Source of the DNA: Cyanophora paradoxa
Lineage: Eukaryota; Glaucocystophyceae; Cyanophorales; Cyanophoraceae
NCBI GenBank assembly: GCA_004431415.1
Contig: QPMI01000439.1
Coordinates: 124,001 to 188,000, forward strand
Direction of reading: 5' to 3'
Length of the DNA stretch: 64,000 nucleotides
Below, piece by piece: positions 55,093-63,874 of this stretch. The notes under the pieces were generated by a model. That model was not told the DNA's origin. It worked only from the letters and a program-made list of their open reading frames with translations, and searched no databases. The stretch's first letter is position 1. Every line of letters begins with the position of its first letter. A program made the translations under genes and the position numbers.

Positions 55093-56112
55093 TTAAACGA
55101 TGCTTATTAATTCACCTGAGAATCCTGTTTGACTTGCATAGGAAGCGACTGAATTTGTAACAAGTGTAACAAATTCGTTTTGGGCAAGATTGAGAATGCA
55201 AGAGAAACACAGCGCTTTATTTGTTGTTGACAGATTGTGAACTTGGGAAATGCTCAATCCCCCTGGATCTGCATCATTAACCCTTACGAATAATTCAATT
55301 GCAGAGGTTGTGGTTGAAGAAGTGAATACTGAAAATCGATAGTGTCCCGCAACAGGTGCTGTGAACCTTCCAGTTGATGTGCTGAATGAGTTCGTGTTGT
55401 TTACTCGAACTGTTGCCCAGTTTATAAGAACAGCAGAACTTGTAGCAGTGTGGTTGTAGCCGAGTTGAACTGAAAATCGTGGATGTGATGTTTTGAGATA
55501 ACACCCTGTATTAATTGTCAAACTATTCGCTTCCAGAGTAGCAACAGTGTTACTATTCCGTTTCAGAAGAAGGTCTATATTGGCTCCTGTATCGATTTCC
55601 GGTGTGACAACCTTGTTCATTGCTGTGATTATGGATTGTGAGGCAATTGGTAGTGAAATACCAGCATTTGCTGTTACCAATCCTGTAAAGGTGCTTGTTC
55701 CTGTAATACTCACCTGATTTGCTGTAAGAGTTCCATCAACTCTCGCCCCATCTCCAATGTAGGCACCTCCACTTCTCACAACAAGAGCAGAGTTATTTAT
55801 TGTGTTGTCAAAGGTTACTATTTTGGGTGTGGTGAACCCTCCTACATCATCATATATTGTGGAATCAGAAACAATCTGACCTGATTGAACTTGGTTCTTG
55901 TTGGAAACTATTAAACCTGTGGTTCTCACCTTGCCCCCATTGCGATCACATCGAATCTCTTTGCATCTGATCACAGAGTTTTGAGAAAACGAATCGGCTC
56001 CTGTTGTTTCAGTGCAAATAAACCCAGGGGTTGCATCTGTTACTGTGTGGTTGAGTTGATGTATTTTTGGGGCAGCATAACAGAACACAGGAACAGCTAT
56101 TTGAGTGGTCAT
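55093..56112 (-). CDS. Fibre protein with C1q-like C-terminal domain, paralog 3
   Basis: 339 aa. The N-terminal module is shared with the paralogs (VIRCKEIRCDRNGGKVRTTG, GGAYIGDGARVDG). A linker with TANQVSITGTSTF repeats follows. The last 130 residues look like a C1q/TNF jelly roll: FSTSTGRFTAPVAGHYRFSV is the family's core motif, then LFVRVND, then a final GFSGELI strand. C1q-like domains form trimeric heads that bind proteins or glycans, so a virion receptor-binding role is likely. It sits 22 bp from the next paralog. Confidence 0.75.
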   Translation of the reverse strand: MTTQIAVPVFCYAAPKIHQLNHTVTDATPGFICTETTGADSFSQNSVIRCKEIRCDRNGGKVRTTGLIVSNKNQVQSGQIVSDSTIYDDVGGFTTPKIVTFDNTINNSALVVRSGGAYIGDGARVDGTLTANQVSITGTSTFTGLVTANAGISLPIASQSIITAMNKVVTPEIDTGANIDLLLKRNSNTVATLEANSLTINTGCYLKTSHPRFSVQLGYNHTATSSAVLINWATVRVNNTNSFSTSTGRFTAPVAGHYRFSVFTSSTTTSAIELFVRVNDADPGGLSISQVHNLSTTNKALCFSCILNLAQNEFVTLVTNSVASYASQTGFSGELISIV

Positions 56113-56134
56113 ACTTTATATTATATGGATAATA

Positions 56135-57196
56135 TTATGAATGGACAAGCATACATCCAAAGAACCATCTGATATTATAGGTTGTAGAAAAAGATGCTGA
56201 ATAGGAAACTCTGATTGAATCATTAGCTTGAAGGTCTACAATGACTTCGAACCCATTGTTTGCAAGTCCTGATATATTTAGAGTAAAAACTTGAATTCCA
56301 GATGAGCTTCCGTTTTTCTGTAAAAATGTATTTACAATACTTGTAGTTCTTGGGGAAAAACAGGATCCACTAAATGTGACAAGATAGTTTCCTGTCACAG
56401 GGGCAGTAAAAAGCCCTGTCGCAGGGTCGAAATTATTTCCATGGTTCACTATGACTCCTGTTGTTGGATATATATTTATTGAGGAAATCGATGTAGTTAT
56501 TGACCCATTCGGTTCCTGTTTTGTTGCAAAGAAACGAGGATGGCTACTTAATTTCAGATACTTGTAGTCAGGAAGTGTGAGATGTTGAACAGTTGTGTTA
56601 TCTGTTTGAGTTGTTTTTTGAAGAGAAAAGATTGTGTCCCCATTCCTCTTGTAATTCAGGACTATGTCACTCACGTTATCAATCTCAGGTGTGTTTAACC
56701 TTGTTGTAAGTGTGAGAGTTCCATACTGAATACTCCCTGAAAGCCCACCATTGAAGTCCATAAACCCGCCAAAACTACTTGTCCCACTCACAGATAGTTG
56801 ATTTGCTGTGACAGTTCCTGCTACATTTGCTCCATCTCCAATGTAGGCTCCTCCACTCTTGACTACAAGAGCGGAAGTATTACTTGTGTTATTGAAAGTA
56901 ACTATCTTTGCTGTGGTAAATCCACCCTCATTATCATAGATTGCTGAATCGGGAACTACTTGACCCGCTTGCACTTGATTTTTATTCGAGATTATAATGC
57001 CTGTGGTTCTAATCTTGCCTCCATTTCGATCGCATCGAATTTCTTTGACTCTGAGTATATTATTCTCTGTGAAAGAGGTATTGCTTGAAGTTTCAGTGCA
57101 AATATTCCCAGGTGAAGAGTCGACTACTTCATGAGAGGTGCTGTGTAGTGATTTTGCTGCAAGTTCATAGTTTGGGATTTCTAATAGAGAGGTCAT
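56135..57196 (-). CDS. Fibre protein with C1q-like C-terminal domain, paralog 4
   Basis: 353 aa, clearly homologous to the previous gene over its first 150 residues (ILRVKEIRCDRNGGKIRTTG, GGAYIGDGANVAG, TANQLSVSGTSSF). The tails differ but keep the C1q-like core, FDPATGLFTAPVTGNYLVTF, with a later LQANDSIRVSYSASF strand. The strong N-terminal and weak C-terminal conservation is what is expected of fibres that keep a virion anchor and vary the binding head. Confidence 0.75.
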   Translation of the reverse strand: MTSLLEIPNYELAAKSLHSTSHEVVDSSPGNICTETSSNTSFTENNILRVKEIRCDRNGGKIRTTGIIISNKNQVQAGQVVPDSAIYDNEGGFTTAKIVTFNNTSNTSALVVKSGGAYIGDGANVAGTVTANQLSVSGTSSFGGFMDFNGGLSGSIQYGTLTLTTRLNTPEIDNVSDIVLNYKRNGDTIFSLQKTTQTDNTTVQHLTLPDYKYLKLSSHPRFFATKQEPNGSITTSISSINIYPTTGVIVNHGNNFDPATGLFTAPVTGNYLVTFSGSCFSPRTTSIVNTFLQKNGSSSGIQVFTLNISGLANNGFEVIVDLQANDSIRVSYSASFSTTYNIRWFFGCMLVHS

Positions 57197-57221
57197 CTTT
57201 GTAATACTGTGAGAATCTTAA

Positions 57222-58352
57222 TTATGCTGTTGCTATCCAATGAATATACACCGTGAAGCTTGTAGGGTAAAGTGTATTCCAACCCACAACCCAAACTTGC
57301 ACATTGACTGTTGTTGATGTTGTTGAGTTGTTGGTAATTGCAATTTTATATCCGAGATCAGTGCAATCCGCAAGTAATCCTTGCATATTTGTAACAACAG
57401 AGGGTGTAGTTGAAAATGCTGGACTCCAATTGAGAGTGAAAGTAAAATTTGGTCTTGCAGTTGCTGAATTGTTCATCTGTTGAGGATTAGTTATGGCTAA
57501 TGCTGTGATCCCTTTTCTCATTCCATTAGTGGTGTAATCATCGAAAACATATTGGGGCATCAATTTTGTCACCTTAGAGTTGTCCCGAGGATCCCTTACC
57601 CACATTTCCCTTGCATATGCATTACCACGAACAAGTAGTGTTTTATCCTGATAGTATGATATATGATTCGTTGAAAGGGTTGAATTGTGGAAATTCCAAA
57701 TGACAGGAGGATCAGGCATAATATTTGGGTCATAATCGAGAAAGTAACCTGATCCAATAAGAAGGTTTGCATTTGCTGTGATACTATTGGCTGTGAAGGG
57801 ATCGAGGGTGGGTTTATTGGTTAGATCATTGTAGTTCCCTGAGAAAATTGCTGGTTTGTTATAAATATCAGTATTCCAATCATGAGTGTGTGCAAAATCT
57901 GTAATCTCTGCCTTAGTGTGGGTGTGACCTACATATGCAACATTTCCAAGATCTGTAATCTCTGCCTTAGTGTGAGTGTGACCAACATATGCAACATTTC
58001 CGAGATCTAAGATCTCTGATTTAACATGAGTGTGAGCGAAATTCGTGATATCTGCTCGGGTGTGATAGTGTGCAAAATCTGTTATTTGGGACTTCGTGTG
58101 AGTGTGTGCAAAATCTGTGATCTCAGCCTTTGTGTGGGTGTGTGCCCTATTATTTAAATGGAGGAAATTTCCTGAATAGGCAACAGGGTGAAGGTTCTCA
58201 GCAGTAGGCTTGTTTAAAAGATCATTATAATCTCCTGTGAAAGAGATTATTTTCAGTTCACCCCGTCCAACATAATCGGAAGGGAGATCGATTTTTATGG
58301 GCATAATAGCAGGATCAATAGGAATCTCGTACTCAGCTCCTGGGTGAACCAC
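57222..58352 (-). pseudogene. Fragment 4 of the fibre gene: HxH repeats and H-type-lectin-like end
   Basis: 376 codons with no ATG at the start (it opens with GTG), consistent with being the 3' part of the long gene. Seven HxH units are present in the pattern AHTHTKAEITDF or GNVAYVGHTHTKAEITDL; HxH triads in phage fibres coordinate metal ions along the trimer axis. Flanking phrases SGNYNDLTNKPT repeat. The last 90 residues (PNFTFTLNWSPAFSTTPSV, then VNVQVWVVGWNTLY, ending VYIHWIATA) resemble H-type lectin domains, which bind sugars. Confidence 0.65.
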
Positions 58353-59243
58353 AGGAAGGTCTGATCACTTTCAGTGTGAACAAAAAAGTTGTCAGCAGTC
58401 ACTGTTCCGTCAATAGTTCCTCCTGTCAAGGGCAGGTAATTCCCTGTCACAGCTAGACCTGCAATAACTAAAGCGAGCTCTGTTTCATCTACATAATTTT
58501 GGGCTTGAAGGTAATCCTCTGTGACCACTCTGGATATAGTCTCGTTGTGAATGTTTTTTGCTGCTGCCCTCTGATTAATTTCTAAAATGCCCTGCCCAAC
58601 TCCACCGTTATAGTTCGTTTTTATCCATGCTATTTCGCATTTCTTATAATCATCTCGATTTCCTATCAGAGCATTGGGTAAAAGGCGTTCACGGCTAAAA
58701 ACTAATTTCGGTCTCGATGAATCTAAATCGCTAACATCTGTTACATTAATCTGGATTGCAGAATGAAAATCAGCATGGGAGAGAGGATCCAACGGCAGTG
58801 AAGGCAAAGGAGGTAGAACAGATGTCATTTCGATGTCAGAGGCGTAGTAGTTTGTGACATAAATACTTGGGAACGTGTCCTGCAAACCAATATTCCCGCC
58901 AGCAGCAACTATCTCCATTCCACGGGGAATCCTTACAAACAAAGAGCCTGACATGTCAGTGTTAGCACGAATTCCCTGCCTGTGGACATAGTGGTCATTC
59001 AAATATAACCTTTCAGGGGTGTTAATTGATTTGTAGAGAGAGACAGCTAGTGTGACAGGAAGCTCAATCTTTGCGAACTCGGGCTGCTCATCTATTTCGC
59101 TCCAAATGTGTCTGTGATCTTCCGGTGGAAATTCAAGCGGAACATTATCAAGGTCACCCCAGTCGTGTCTATGATCCTCTGGGGGGAACCGTAAAGGCTT
59201 ATTATCGATCTCAGCCCAATCATGTCTGTGATCCTCTGGGGAA
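58295..59243 (-). pseudogene. Fragment 3 of the fibre gene (middle part)
   Basis: This frame is open from about 59,243 and contains three FPPED-HRH units, then KSINTPERLYLNDHYVHRQ, GSLFVRIPRGMEIVAAGG, and LPLTGGTIDGTVTADNFFV, a motif common in phage tail fibres before a chaperone or head region. After FLWF the translation turns into an unrelated hydrophobic tail and stops at 58295, while fragment 4 continues in another frame. No ATG supports an independent start. Confidence 0.6.
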
Positions 59244-59333
59244 ACCGCAACGGTTTATTATCGATTTCATCCCAATCATGCCTGTGTTCCTCTGGTGGAA
59301 AACTCCCAGGTTTATTGGTTATTGATTCCCAAT

Positions 59334-60455
59334 CTACGGTGAACTCCAAGGGAAGAGAATAGGTTCAAAGCCGTCTGGAAGCAGCTGCTCATGTGGAATC
59401 ACAGGTTGCTCGTACTGGAGTTCTTGAACATCTAAGCCATCAGGAAGTAACTGCTCTTCAGGCTCTGTGTACATTTCGAGCGGGAAAACTTCAATATCAG
59501 GCGGCAGGTATTCTTCATGCGGATGCTTATAGCGTTCTATCACGGGGCGATTCCTGACAGCCTCCCACGAAATAATATTTTGCCCGAATGGAATTGTTTC
59601 ATCTGCAACTCTCTCACGACCTGGCCCTTCAGGGTTTGGCTTCGGTAGCCCTGGAAGAGGTGGTATAGGTGGTATAGGGACAATAGGTCCGAAGTAGTAG
59701 TTGAAAATGTTTATTATCTCCGGTTCAGTGATGACCTTTTTTCCATCTTGGTAAATCGACGTGCCGTGAATATTTCGCCACTGCCTGGTGCGAAGCCCTA
59801 GGTCATATCTATCATGCAATGCCGGGAGCAGGTGTCTGTCAGCTTCCATCAGGATCGAGCCAAAGGTGCATCCAGGAATATCTAACCTGGTGGCTGGCTC
59901 GGTATCGATTTGATTTACATCAAAACCGTATAAAATATTTGCTTCTCGTGCAGCTGTAAAAAGTAAATCCCAGGGAAACGGCTGGATTTGTGATGCTAGC
60001 ACTGATATTCCTGCATCTTCGCCAAGGAGAATTCGCCCTGTAATGTGAGCCGCAGTCTTGTTTGTGACAGCATTGGATTCATCAATTAGGCGTAGAGCTG
60101 ATGTGTGGACCCCTCTATCATTTTGGAGCCTAAAGATTAATCTACCAGAATCATACTTGGAAACAGTGCCTGAGGAGGCAATTCGCAGGTGCCGCGGCAA
60201 CGCCCTGGATCCAATTATTTCAGCAACATAGTTCTCAGCTGGACCTAGACAAAATCTCTGTGCAATGTCCGGGGCGCCAACATGTGAGTTGCGCAGAATT
60301 AACGCAGCTGGGCGATTAAACTCGGTCTGGTGTATATCTTTGTCAGCATTGTAGTCAATTAGAGTACTCCCAAATACGCGAATATTTATATGCCGATCAT
60401 CCACAAAATCTGGAGCTTTACGAAGTGGCACTGGCTTCTTCAAGATGTAGGACAT
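59334..60455 (-). CDS. Fragment 1 of the fibre gene (N-terminal 373 codons)
   Basis: The ATG at 60455 lies next to a TATATAA word shared with the divergent patatin gene. It reads MSYILKKPVPLRKAPDFVDD, a region with RFCLGPAENYVAEIIGSRAL, then LGLRTRQWRNIHGTSIYQDG (a phage-neck/fibre-like beta motif) and a Pro-rich hinge (VPIPPIPPLPGLPKP). After repeats of EQLLPDG the frame ends LFPWSSP at 59334, while the neighbouring frame continues FTVDWESITNKPG. The N-terminal part is probably the virion-anchoring end. Confidence 0.65.
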   Translation of the reverse strand: MSYILKKPVPLRKAPDFVDDRHINIRVFGSTLIDYNADKDIHQTEFNRPAALILRNSHVGAPDIAQRFCLGPAENYVAEIIGSRALPRHLRIASSGTVSKYDSGRLIFRLQNDRGVHTSALRLIDESNAVTNKTAAHITGRILLGEDAGISVLASQIQPFPWDLLFTAAREANILYGFDVNQIDTEPATRLDIPGCTFGSILMEADRHLLPALHDRYDLGLRTRQWRNIHGTSIYQDGKKVITEPEIINIFNYYFGPIVPIPPIPPLPGLPKPNPEGPGRERVADETIPFGQNIISWEAVRNRPVIERYKHPHEEYLPPDIEVFPLEMYTEPEEQLLPDGLDVQELQYEQPVIPHEQLLPDGFEPILFPWSSP

Positions 60456-60479
60456 TTTTATATAAGCCCCCTTTTAAAA
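60456..60479. promoter_or_regulatory. Divergent viral promoter, fibre gene / patatin gene
   Basis: This 24-bp gap between two divergent ATGs contains TTATATAAG on the plus strand, and the TATATAA word reads on both strands. Such close spacing implies very short or absent 5' UTRs. Confidence 0.55.
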
Positions 60480-61964
60480 ATGAAGGTCATTCTCTCACTA
60501 TCAGGTGGAGGTGCTCGTGGAATAGTCATAACCCGAATTCTACAGCGGATTGAGGCGATTACTGGGAAAGCAATACCACAGCTGTTTGATTTCTTTGCAG
60601 GCACCTCAACAGGGGCAATAATAGCGGCCGGATTGGCGATCCCATCAACTCCAGGCTCTGTTCTTGCTTACCGATATTCTGCAGGTGATATCTTGAGTCT
60701 ATATCAAACGAACCTGCCAACAATATTTGCAAATCCAAGATCACTGACAAGCTTGCTCTCAGGAAGCCGCTATGATGCAAATCCTCTGGAGTCGGTGCTT
60801 ACAGACGTTGCCCTGGACTACACAATTGCAGAATCGACAAAAGACGTATTAATTACAGCGTTTGATACAGTTCGGATGCAGCCAGTAGTTTTTACGAAGG
60901 ATGGGCCATATTCAAGCACGCTGATTCGTGATGCAGTGAGAGCATCTTCTGCAGCGCCTACATTCTTTCCACCGAAGGTTCTAGGGGACAAAAACCTTGT
61001 TGACGGGGCGATAGCCTGTTTGAATAATCCCTCAGTTGCTGCACTCAGCCACGCCAGTAAAATTTACGATGCAGAAGATCCAATTGTTCTTGTGAGCATT
61101 AGCTGTGGTGAGGTCCAAGCCAGTGAGCAATTGACTGCAGGCTTTTCGAATTCGGAGACGTCAGGCTGGGGCGCTCTGGGCTGGATCCTATCCCTCTCAG
61201 GCAGCCCAATCATTTCTATGCTAATGTCAGGTAGCGAGCTGGAATCGCACTTTCAAATGCAGGAACTGCTTCCAGTTGATGCAGATAGGAATCTAACTAG
61301 ATACTGGCGTTTAAGTGTTCCGCTGCCAGCTGCAGTCATGAGCAAGCTTGATGATGCCTCCCCATCGAATATTTCTTATTTGATTTCCACAACAGATTTA
61401 TGGCTGAAACAAATCGAAATAAATGCTAAAATAAATGCACTCTGCAGCTTTCTATTGGCGAACTACGACCTACTGAACGATGAGAGACTAATCATATCGT
61501 CTACTTTAACAGTTGAGCCGCCATTTGATGTAAACTGGTTTATAATTCCAGATGCAAACATCATAAGCAACGACTTTGAGGAATTGCACCCACCTTCTCA
61601 TGTGCGACCCAACTCAACAGGGTTCCAAGGTGGCACTCTACCTAATCCCTGGATCAGAGTCGAATTTCCAAAGCCTTTTGAGCTACATCAAATCATTATG
61701 TATGGGCCAGCCTTTGCTGCCGGAGTCCTATTTAATTTCAGCATTCTGACCAACTTAGGATATTTACGAGACGGGTCACTATTTGAGAATACGGTCCTAG
61801 CAAATGTGCTTGCTGCAAACCCATCTATGACAGGCTTTGATCTAATGCATAGTGACTCGCATTTGATCACCCCACAGGTTTATAACTATGTGCAAATTAT
61901 AACAAACGAATTTATAAATGTGAATGCGTTCCGGCTTGATTTCCGGGGACGTTACCTAAACTAA
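60480..61964 (+). CDS. Patatin-like phospholipase with carbohydrate-binding-like C-terminus
   Basis: 494 aa from the ATG at 60480. An upstream in-frame ATG at 60390 would overlap the divergent gene, so it is not preferred. The oxyanion loop GGGARG is at residues 9-14, the nucleophile elbow GTSTG at 41-45 (Ser43), and the catalytic Asp in VDGA at about residue 175: a complete Ser-Asp dyad. Patatins release fatty acids from phospholipids. About 100 C-terminal residues (NPWIRVEFPKPFELHQIIMY and onward) resemble a discoidin/F5-8C-type jelly roll, so the enzyme could be a virion or secreted factor acting on host membranes (inference). It overlaps the convergent next gene by 9 bp at the stops. Confidence 0.88.
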   Translation: MKVILSLSGGGARGIVITRILQRIEAITGKAIPQLFDFFAGTSTGAIIAAGLAIPSTPGSVLAYRYSAGDILSLYQTNLPTIFANPRSLTSLLSGSRYDANPLESVLTDVALDYTIAESTKDVLITAFDTVRMQPVVFTKDGPYSSTLIRDAVRASSAAPTFFPPKVLGDKNLVDGAIACLNNPSVAALSHASKIYDAEDPIVLVSISCGEVQASEQLTAGFSNSETSGWGALGWILSLSGSPIISMLMSGSELESHFQMQELLPVDADRNLTRYWRLSVPLPAAVMSKLDDASPSNISYLISTTDLWLKQIEINAKINALCSFLLANYDLLNDERLIISSTLTVEPPFDVNWFIIPDANIISNDFEELHPPSHVRPNSTGFQGGTLPNPWIRVEFPKPFELHQIIMYGPAFAAGVLFNFSILTNLGYLRDGSLFENTVLANVLAANPSMTGFDLMHSDSHLITPQVYNYVQIITNEFINVNAFRLDFRGRYLN

Positions 61965-62846
61965 AAATTGCAGTTCACCAGACCATGGCAGGCCATTCAG
62001 AGAGACGTCATCACCATCTCTGTCGACAATGCGCAGTCGCAAAGAGGTCAGCACCAGACGTTCTTCGATGGGGATCCACTCGCCGTCGTGTTCCTGATTT
62101 ATATAAACGAACTTGCCAACATCCTGGCTCATCTGGATTCGAGCAAGCCCGTAGTTGCACATTGTTTTGGCCCCACGGCGAAGCTTTGAAGCAAACGGCC
62201 GTAGCTCTTCGCAGACAAGGAAGAGGTACTGGTCGCTGTTCATGTCGATTATCTTTGGAAATTCGACAGCATAACCAAGTGGCTCACTCCGCATTCTTCC
62301 GGTGAAATCAATGCCATACTCAGGGTGAGCAGGTGTAACTGGAATGCCAGCAACCTCGAGATACCGCTCAGCTGCAGTTGCTGGTCTTTGCCCCCCTTCA
62401 AGCACGATAGGAGACAGCTGGAGGGACTCATTTCGGTTCAGCCCCAGCAGGTTCGATAGAGCTTTGAACTGGCAGGTCAGTGTGCAGGAACGGTTGCAAT
62501 AGGCAGACATCTTCAGTGTCTCTGGGTCCCGAAACAATTTGAAATATGCGATTGAGATCCCTTCTAGCCTAATATTAAACGAGAGGCCGAAGTTGAAAAG
62601 ATCTGTCTCTCCATAATTTGCAGTCGTAATTATGCCTGGCTCAAAAACCTCCACATTTTCTGTTCCAATATAAGGAAAGGTGATCGAAAGATACTCATCT
62701 TTAATGCTCGTGTAAAGGCTATTTGCGAACTCACACTGGGTAAGTCGAACAGCAACTGGATTGATTATAGGTTCATTGATTTCGAGCACAAAGTTTGCCT
62801 CTGAATCGATTGGCCTTCTGTCTCTGCTGTCAAAGGTTAGCCGCAT
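61956..62846 (-). CDS. Virion-structural-type protein
   Basis: 296 aa, MRLTFDSRDRRPIDSEANFV, then ITNP-like INPVAVRLTQCEFANSLY. This opening (S-x-x-R at the start, a beta strand, then a 'V.L..cefpNt' strand) recurs in uncharacterised virion proteins of large DNA viruses and their satellite viruses. The middle has YFKLFRDPETLKMSAY, and the C-terminal half RIVDRDGDDVSLNGLPWSGE. It is probably beta-rich, with no signal peptide. It is divergent from a second protein of the same general pattern. Assignment as a minor capsid or fibre-base protein is a guess. Confidence 0.55.
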   Translation of the reverse strand: MRLTFDSRDRRPIDSEANFVLEINEPIINPVAVRLTQCEFANSLYTSIKDEYLSITFPYIGTENVEVFEPGIITTANYGETDLFNFGLSFNIRLEGISIAYFKLFRDPETLKMSAYCNRSCTLTCQFKALSNLLGLNRNESLQLSPIVLEGGQRPATAAERYLEVAGIPVTPAHPEYGIDFTGRMRSEPLGYAVEFPKIIDMNSDQYLFLVCEELRPFASKLRRGAKTMCNYGLARIQMSQDVGKFVYINQEHDGEWIPIEERLVLTSLRLRIVDRDGDDVSLNGLPWSGELQFLV

Positions 62847-62873
62847 TTTTATTCTCTAACTGATATAAAAAAG
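62847..62873. promoter_or_regulatory. Divergent viral promoter between the two structural-type genes
   Basis: This 27-bp gap holds GATATAAAAAA on the plus strand and an AT-rich block next to the minus-strand ATG. It resembles the 60456-60479 gap. Confidence 0.45.
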
Positions 62874-63830
62874 ATGCCGACGGACTACGTCTGCATTGCA
62901 AGTCACCAAGCGGAGGAGCTGACATCCACCTCGAAATTTAAAGTAAGACTGCCTAAAGTTTATCAGGATGTGAAAGCTGTGCGCTTGGTATCAGCTGAGA
63001 TCCCCAACACTATGAGCACAATTGATGTACTCGATCCGGCAGAGGATTTGGTCTTTGACACCTACATATATTGGTGCAAATATGATCCTACTAATGAAGG
63101 ACCCGACCCACCTCAGGCCGGCTTTGGAGCGTGGAATAACATTGCAATTCCACCTGGAAATTACGACGTCACCTCGCTTGTGACAGAGATAAACGAAAGG
63201 TTGACGGGAACAGGTATCACGTGCACGTATAATTCAGCGATCAAATTAATAGGGTTCACAGCTAACTTCGAGTTCTTTATTGCTCTGATGTTGCCAACGA
63301 ACCAGGGTGGGCGGGAAGTCAGAAACTACCAGGCCGTTGCAAGGGCTCAGCGAACTGCAAAGCTTCTAGGGCTGCGATCAATTCTACCGATTCGGTCAAA
63401 GACATTATCTATAAATACTGAATATATAGCAGGCGCTTATGAGCCTGATGTCACTCCCGATGATCATGTGCTCCTACGCATTCCTGAAATTGGTGACCTT
63501 GTCAGTATGCCCAATACTTCAATACCTGGCTTCTTTGCCAAAATTAGCATTCCAAACAGCCTTCGTCCAGGCGAGATAGCATACTTTGATTCAACTGAAG
63601 CAACTCCTTTGTACAAGTATGTTTATTCAAAGCTGGACCTCTACTCTGTGACTATTGAGATTTACGATTTTATGCAGCGAATCGCTGATTTAAATGGAGC
63701 TCCTGTGTCATTTATTCTCGAAATTCGTTATGGTCCAGACGAACCCAATGGTGATGTTGTCTACGAGCTCGCAAAGCTTCAGCTCCAGAAAAGATCGAAG
63801 ACATATCCTTGGATCAATTCGTCAAACTGA
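62874..63830 (+). CDS. Virion-structural-type protein with IPNT / IPPGNY motifs
   Basis: 318 aa. Opening: MPTDYVCIASHQAEELTS, then FKVRLPKVYQDVKAVRLVSA and EIPNT, then IPPGNYDVTSLVTEINERL. This 'SAEIPNT ... IPxGNY ... L...In..L' pattern occurs in virion proteins of large algal viruses and Polinton-like viruses, from memory. Later landmarks are TAKLLGL and PNSLRPGEIAYFDS, and a C-terminal strand FILEIRYGPD. It is the best single marker that this segment is viral rather than bacterial-phage in origin. Confidence 0.65.
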   Translation: MPTDYVCIASHQAEELTSTSKFKVRLPKVYQDVKAVRLVSAEIPNTMSTIDVLDPAEDLVFDTYIYWCKYDPTNEGPDPPQAGFGAWNNIAIPPGNYDVTSLVTEINERLTGTGITCTYNSAIKLIGFTANFEFFIALMLPTNQGGREVRNYQAVARAQRTAKLLGLRSILPIRSKTLSINTEYIAGAYEPDVTPDDHVLLRIPEIGDLVSMPNTSIPGFFAKISIPNSLRPGEIAYFDSTEATPLYKYVYSKLDLYSVTIEIYDFMQRIADLNGAPVSFILEIRYGPDEPNGDVVYELAKLQLQKRSKTYPWINSSN

Positions 63831-63874
63831 GCTAAGCTCCAAATTATTTTCTTTCACTGCAATTATATAAATCG

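Larger units (their letters stand above)
57222..60455 (-). pseudogene. Long tail-fibre-like gene broken by three frameshifts
   Basis: Four consecutive minus-strand frames, each overlapping or abutting the next, appear to be one gene of roughly 1,075 codons starting at the ATG at 60455. Frame changes fall at about 59,340, at about 59,243 (a C run one base shorter than in sister repeats) and at about 58,355. Domains in order: an N-terminal region with a phage-type QWRNIHGTSIYQDGKKV motif; a Pro-rich hinge; four repeats of W-x-E-I-D-N-K-P then FPPE-x-HRH; a LPLTGGTIDGTVTA fibre motif; seven HxH repeats; and an H-type-lectin-like end. The breaks are decay, sequencing error or, less likely, programmed frameshifts. 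Confidence 0.7.

Noticed and set aside
57880-58150. Regular repeats at nucleotide level, CRISPR-like at first glance
   Set aside because: They are in-frame HxH protein repeats of the fibre gene; there are no unique spacers of constant length.
58295-59002. Independent viral gene starting at 59002
   Set aside because: The frame has no ATG there and continues upstream through FPPED-HRH repeats, so it is part of the longer fibre gene.
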